The translations under genes were made by a program, and so were the position numbers. 64,000 nt of DNA from Ctena decussata (lineage: Eukaryota; Mollusca; Bivalvia; Lucinida; Lucinidae). Numbering within the stretch: the stretch's first letter is position 1; each line of letters opens with the position of its first letter. Below, piece after piece: positions 61,490 through 64,000 of this stretch. The stretch is from positions 12,945,001 to 13,009,000 of the forward strand of contig OZ022502.1 of NCBI GenBank assembly GCA_963989385.1, given 5' to 3'. Under the pieces are notes generated by a model, which worked only from the letters and a program-made list of their open reading frames with translations, did not search any database and was not told where the DNA came from.

Positions 61490-64000
61490 CACCAGTTGAG
61501 CCCCGGTGGACCAAGCAACAGACAAAAAGGCTCCGGTCCCTTGCTCAATTATATAAGCCTTTGATGTATTGAACATGCACGCGACGCGGACGATGCAAAT
61601 GGGCAGTCTCAGTGGTGATTGACGTCCACTGGCGAAGCATGCAAATTTGTAAATCTGTAGATTTGACAGTTAAACAAATTATGCCGTAGCTGCATTCTCT
61701 AATTCATTCAGAAAATAAAGAAAACATGATTTTGCCGGATGGATGCGTAATCCATGTGTTCGGACTTTAAAAATGCATCGAAATGAAGGGAAAATAAAAG
61801 GTGAGTAGTTTGTTTTATAAATCCGGACTCTGCGCGGCAAAATCACAGCATTTGTATGAAAAATAAACTATGATCCTGCCGCGTGGATAAATTTCCAAAG
61901 TGTTCGGACTGTAAACACAACACCTCTTAACTTAAAATTTCGTTGTTGCGTGTTCGAATATTTTTTATTCTGTTTGGAGTTGTTTCCCTGGAAGCTCCAG
62001 AACATGTATCTTCAGGCACTGAGTTTGATCGTGTCTTCAAAATCAGAGAAATAATTCCTGTGCAACCTGTGATTGATACCAAATACTACATGTATACAAT
62101 AAACTTTTAAGGTGTGTGGGTATTTTGCAAAGGGAAATAACTCCTTATTTCCTGTTTTCTTATCTCCTGCAAAATGAGGTCTGCTATTCTAGGAAAGAAC
62201 TTGCTCCTACAAGAACTTTTTTTCTGTATGAATTAACCCCTCTTGAGGGATAAGTAAAAAATGAAAATGGCAGAGTTGCTTCCCCTAAAAGTGTACCCAT
62301 TCACTTTAATATTATATACTGCATTGCGCAAAAGCAGCTTGTATTTAATCAGCCAGCTTATTTTTCTTACATATATTATATATATCCTTGTTGGTTTTAA
62401 ATTTCTCCAGGGCCTGTAAATCATTCATGCGAATCAATTAAAATAAACGGGTGCGCATGCTGATAAAAGTTTTACCTGGTCGCAGATCTGTAATGCAACA
62501 TCCATTTGATCACAAACAGTATCCCCCCCCCCCTTTTTTTTGCCCAGAAACTAGTGAAAGATATTCTTGCTGATGCACTCCCATGTCTCCCTCGTTTCTT
62601 TCATATTTTCAGAAACAAATATTTTAACACAATTTCTTAAAGATTGTCTCCCTCGTTTATTTCATGTTTTCAGAACCAAATATTTTAAAATTTCGTTAGA
62701 CAATATGTAAATATTCTCATAATTAACCGTACAAGTTTTAAGAAATGCATGTTCCTTCGATAAATGTGGAATGAAAAATAATCTTCAAATTAAAATGCAA
62801 ATTACCTATTTCCTCACGGCCTGTATAAATATCGATTTTTACCACGTTTGTCATGTGATCATGTACAAGTATTTTTCTTATTCGTCATGTGATTGTGACT
62901 TATGAATAAATTTCTTTTGTCCATTAATGCGATTTCGAGCGTGGTCCGCTATCGTTTAAAAATTCATCATCTTTCTATTTTTGATTAAAGTCACTTTTAT
63001 CAAATATTATTATCTTAACTCAATTAAAATGTATAGTTAGACTATGTTGGATGTATTGCATGAAATATTTCATCAAATCATTTTTTATTATTATCAAGGG
63101 AGTAAATCTTTAAGGGACATTTGGCAAGCTGTTTACAAACGGTATATTGTAACAGTTTAGCAATACTAAAGCAGACAAGAAGTGTCAGAGTCATGTCTCT
63201 TACACTTCCCTGACCAGAATAACTTTCATCTGCAATGCTATTCAAGAAAGTCGAGTCTATCGATATGACACATTGTGTCATATTTTTCTTGTATACTAGA
63301 AGTGACACAAGTAAGACACTTTGACATATACTGCGCCGTTGCTAAAACAGTATTTACGGTGCCAAATTGTCCAAAATGTGAAGAAAATTTTGATTTTTTA
63401 TACATATAGCTATATAATAAAAGCGTTATTGACCTGATATTGGGAAATATTTTTCCTCTTTGAGATATTTACGGACACTGCAAGCTGGCGTCCTTCGATA
63501 TCCCAGTTCAGAATAGTATTTCCCAAAGCTCGCGTCCTCGGGGAAATATTCGGGAAATAGACCTTTTCTTTGAGATTTGACTGCTACAGTATATCATTTC
63601 ACCTTAAATTTCACCTAATAAATTCGAATGCAAATGGATCCGATCTATACCCATCATAATACTGACTTTTTTGAAAGTCCTTTTCGTTATCGTTTATTCG
63701 ACCCAATTCAATTCTTTAAGGGGTTAACAAAGTGTCAGTATGATAATCGGACTGGCAAAGCTTGTTGATGATTGTACTTATAATGGCCACACTGTAAAAA
63801 AATCCGTAGATATTACGGCAGAATAACTGGAAACCAGCTGCCAGTCCATTTCCCGTTATTTTTACAGGGGTCTGCCTGTTGATCATTGTTGAAAATCACG
63901 ATATGGTAACTGGCCGTACTCGAAAATACCTTCAAAGTGTTGAAGGGTAATATGACCAAACTAACACCTATTCTATCCTATCCTAAACTGTTTCCATGGA
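61490..64000. other. Intergenic, no gene seen
   Basis: AT-rich sequence to the window end. Contains a C/T homopolymer at about 62523-62540, a tandem pair of TCTCCCTCGTTT-type segments near 62587-62700 and a short TTTCCC/GGGAAAT-rich inverted region near 63440-63560. I see no coding exon, RNA gene or transposon terminus. Confidence 0.4.

Overview
The window is animal nuclear DNA, most likely from a marine bivalve mollusc. The reasons are one widely spaced intron-containing gene, AT-rich sequence, and a dense mosaic of repeats of kinds I associate with bivalve genomes: tRNA-headed SINEs, foldback MITEs, elements with a GTCCGTCC tract and tandem cores, and Tc1/mariner relics. The species cannot be named from the sequence. 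No prokaryotic features are present.

Only one host gene is well supported. It is sialate O-acetylesterase (SIAE), plus strand, ten coding exons between 1779 and 45624. The spliced frame is 1503 nt (500 aa plus stop), and all nine junctions have GT/AG ends and compatible phases. The protein carries a signal peptide, the GQSN nucleophile block, WGGTP, WYQGE, a HPRDK block with the probable catalytic His, and a Cys-rich C-terminus ending near LPAPPFI. The first exon is the least certain part. Intron 1 (16.6 kb) and intron 8 (7.5 kb) are large because they are packed with repeats.

Layout. 1-1778: 5' flank with one foldback MITE. 1831-18415 (intron 1): an 11.7 kb nest (2701-14410) made of a terminal-inverted-repeat (TIR) element and two diverged tandem copies of a ~5 kb TIR element, then SINEs, a Helitron-like end and a long-inverted-repeat element. 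18751-23000: exons 2-5, with a tandem partial duplication of exon 4. 23039-29807 (intron 5): a Tc1-like pseudogene and a 3.66 kb element with near-identical ~95 bp TIRs. 31201-34834: a mariner-type MITE and a Harbinger-like element around exons 7-8. 35031-42493 (intron 8): a retroelement fragment and two head-to-head Helitron-like elements, one with eight ~455 bp repeats. 45203-46022: two foldback MITEs around the last exon. 46433-64000: no host gene found. This part holds three retrotransposon reverse-transcriptase relics (one minus-strand LINE at 47.3-48.0 kb, one minus-strand LINE C-terminus at 55 kb, one plus-strand LINE at 57.5-58.9 kb), a mariner-type MITE, a large TATC/CATC microsatellite and an element built of 44-bp hairpin units.

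The most interesting signal is the octamer TACATGTA, which I count 23 times by eye where about two would be expected. In three places comparison with a second copy or with a conserved protein motif shows that a TA became TACATGTA by a 6-bp insertion. That is the scar expected when a Tc1-type transposon with CA...TG ends excises from a TA site, and a decayed element with such ends (23311-24177) lies in the window.
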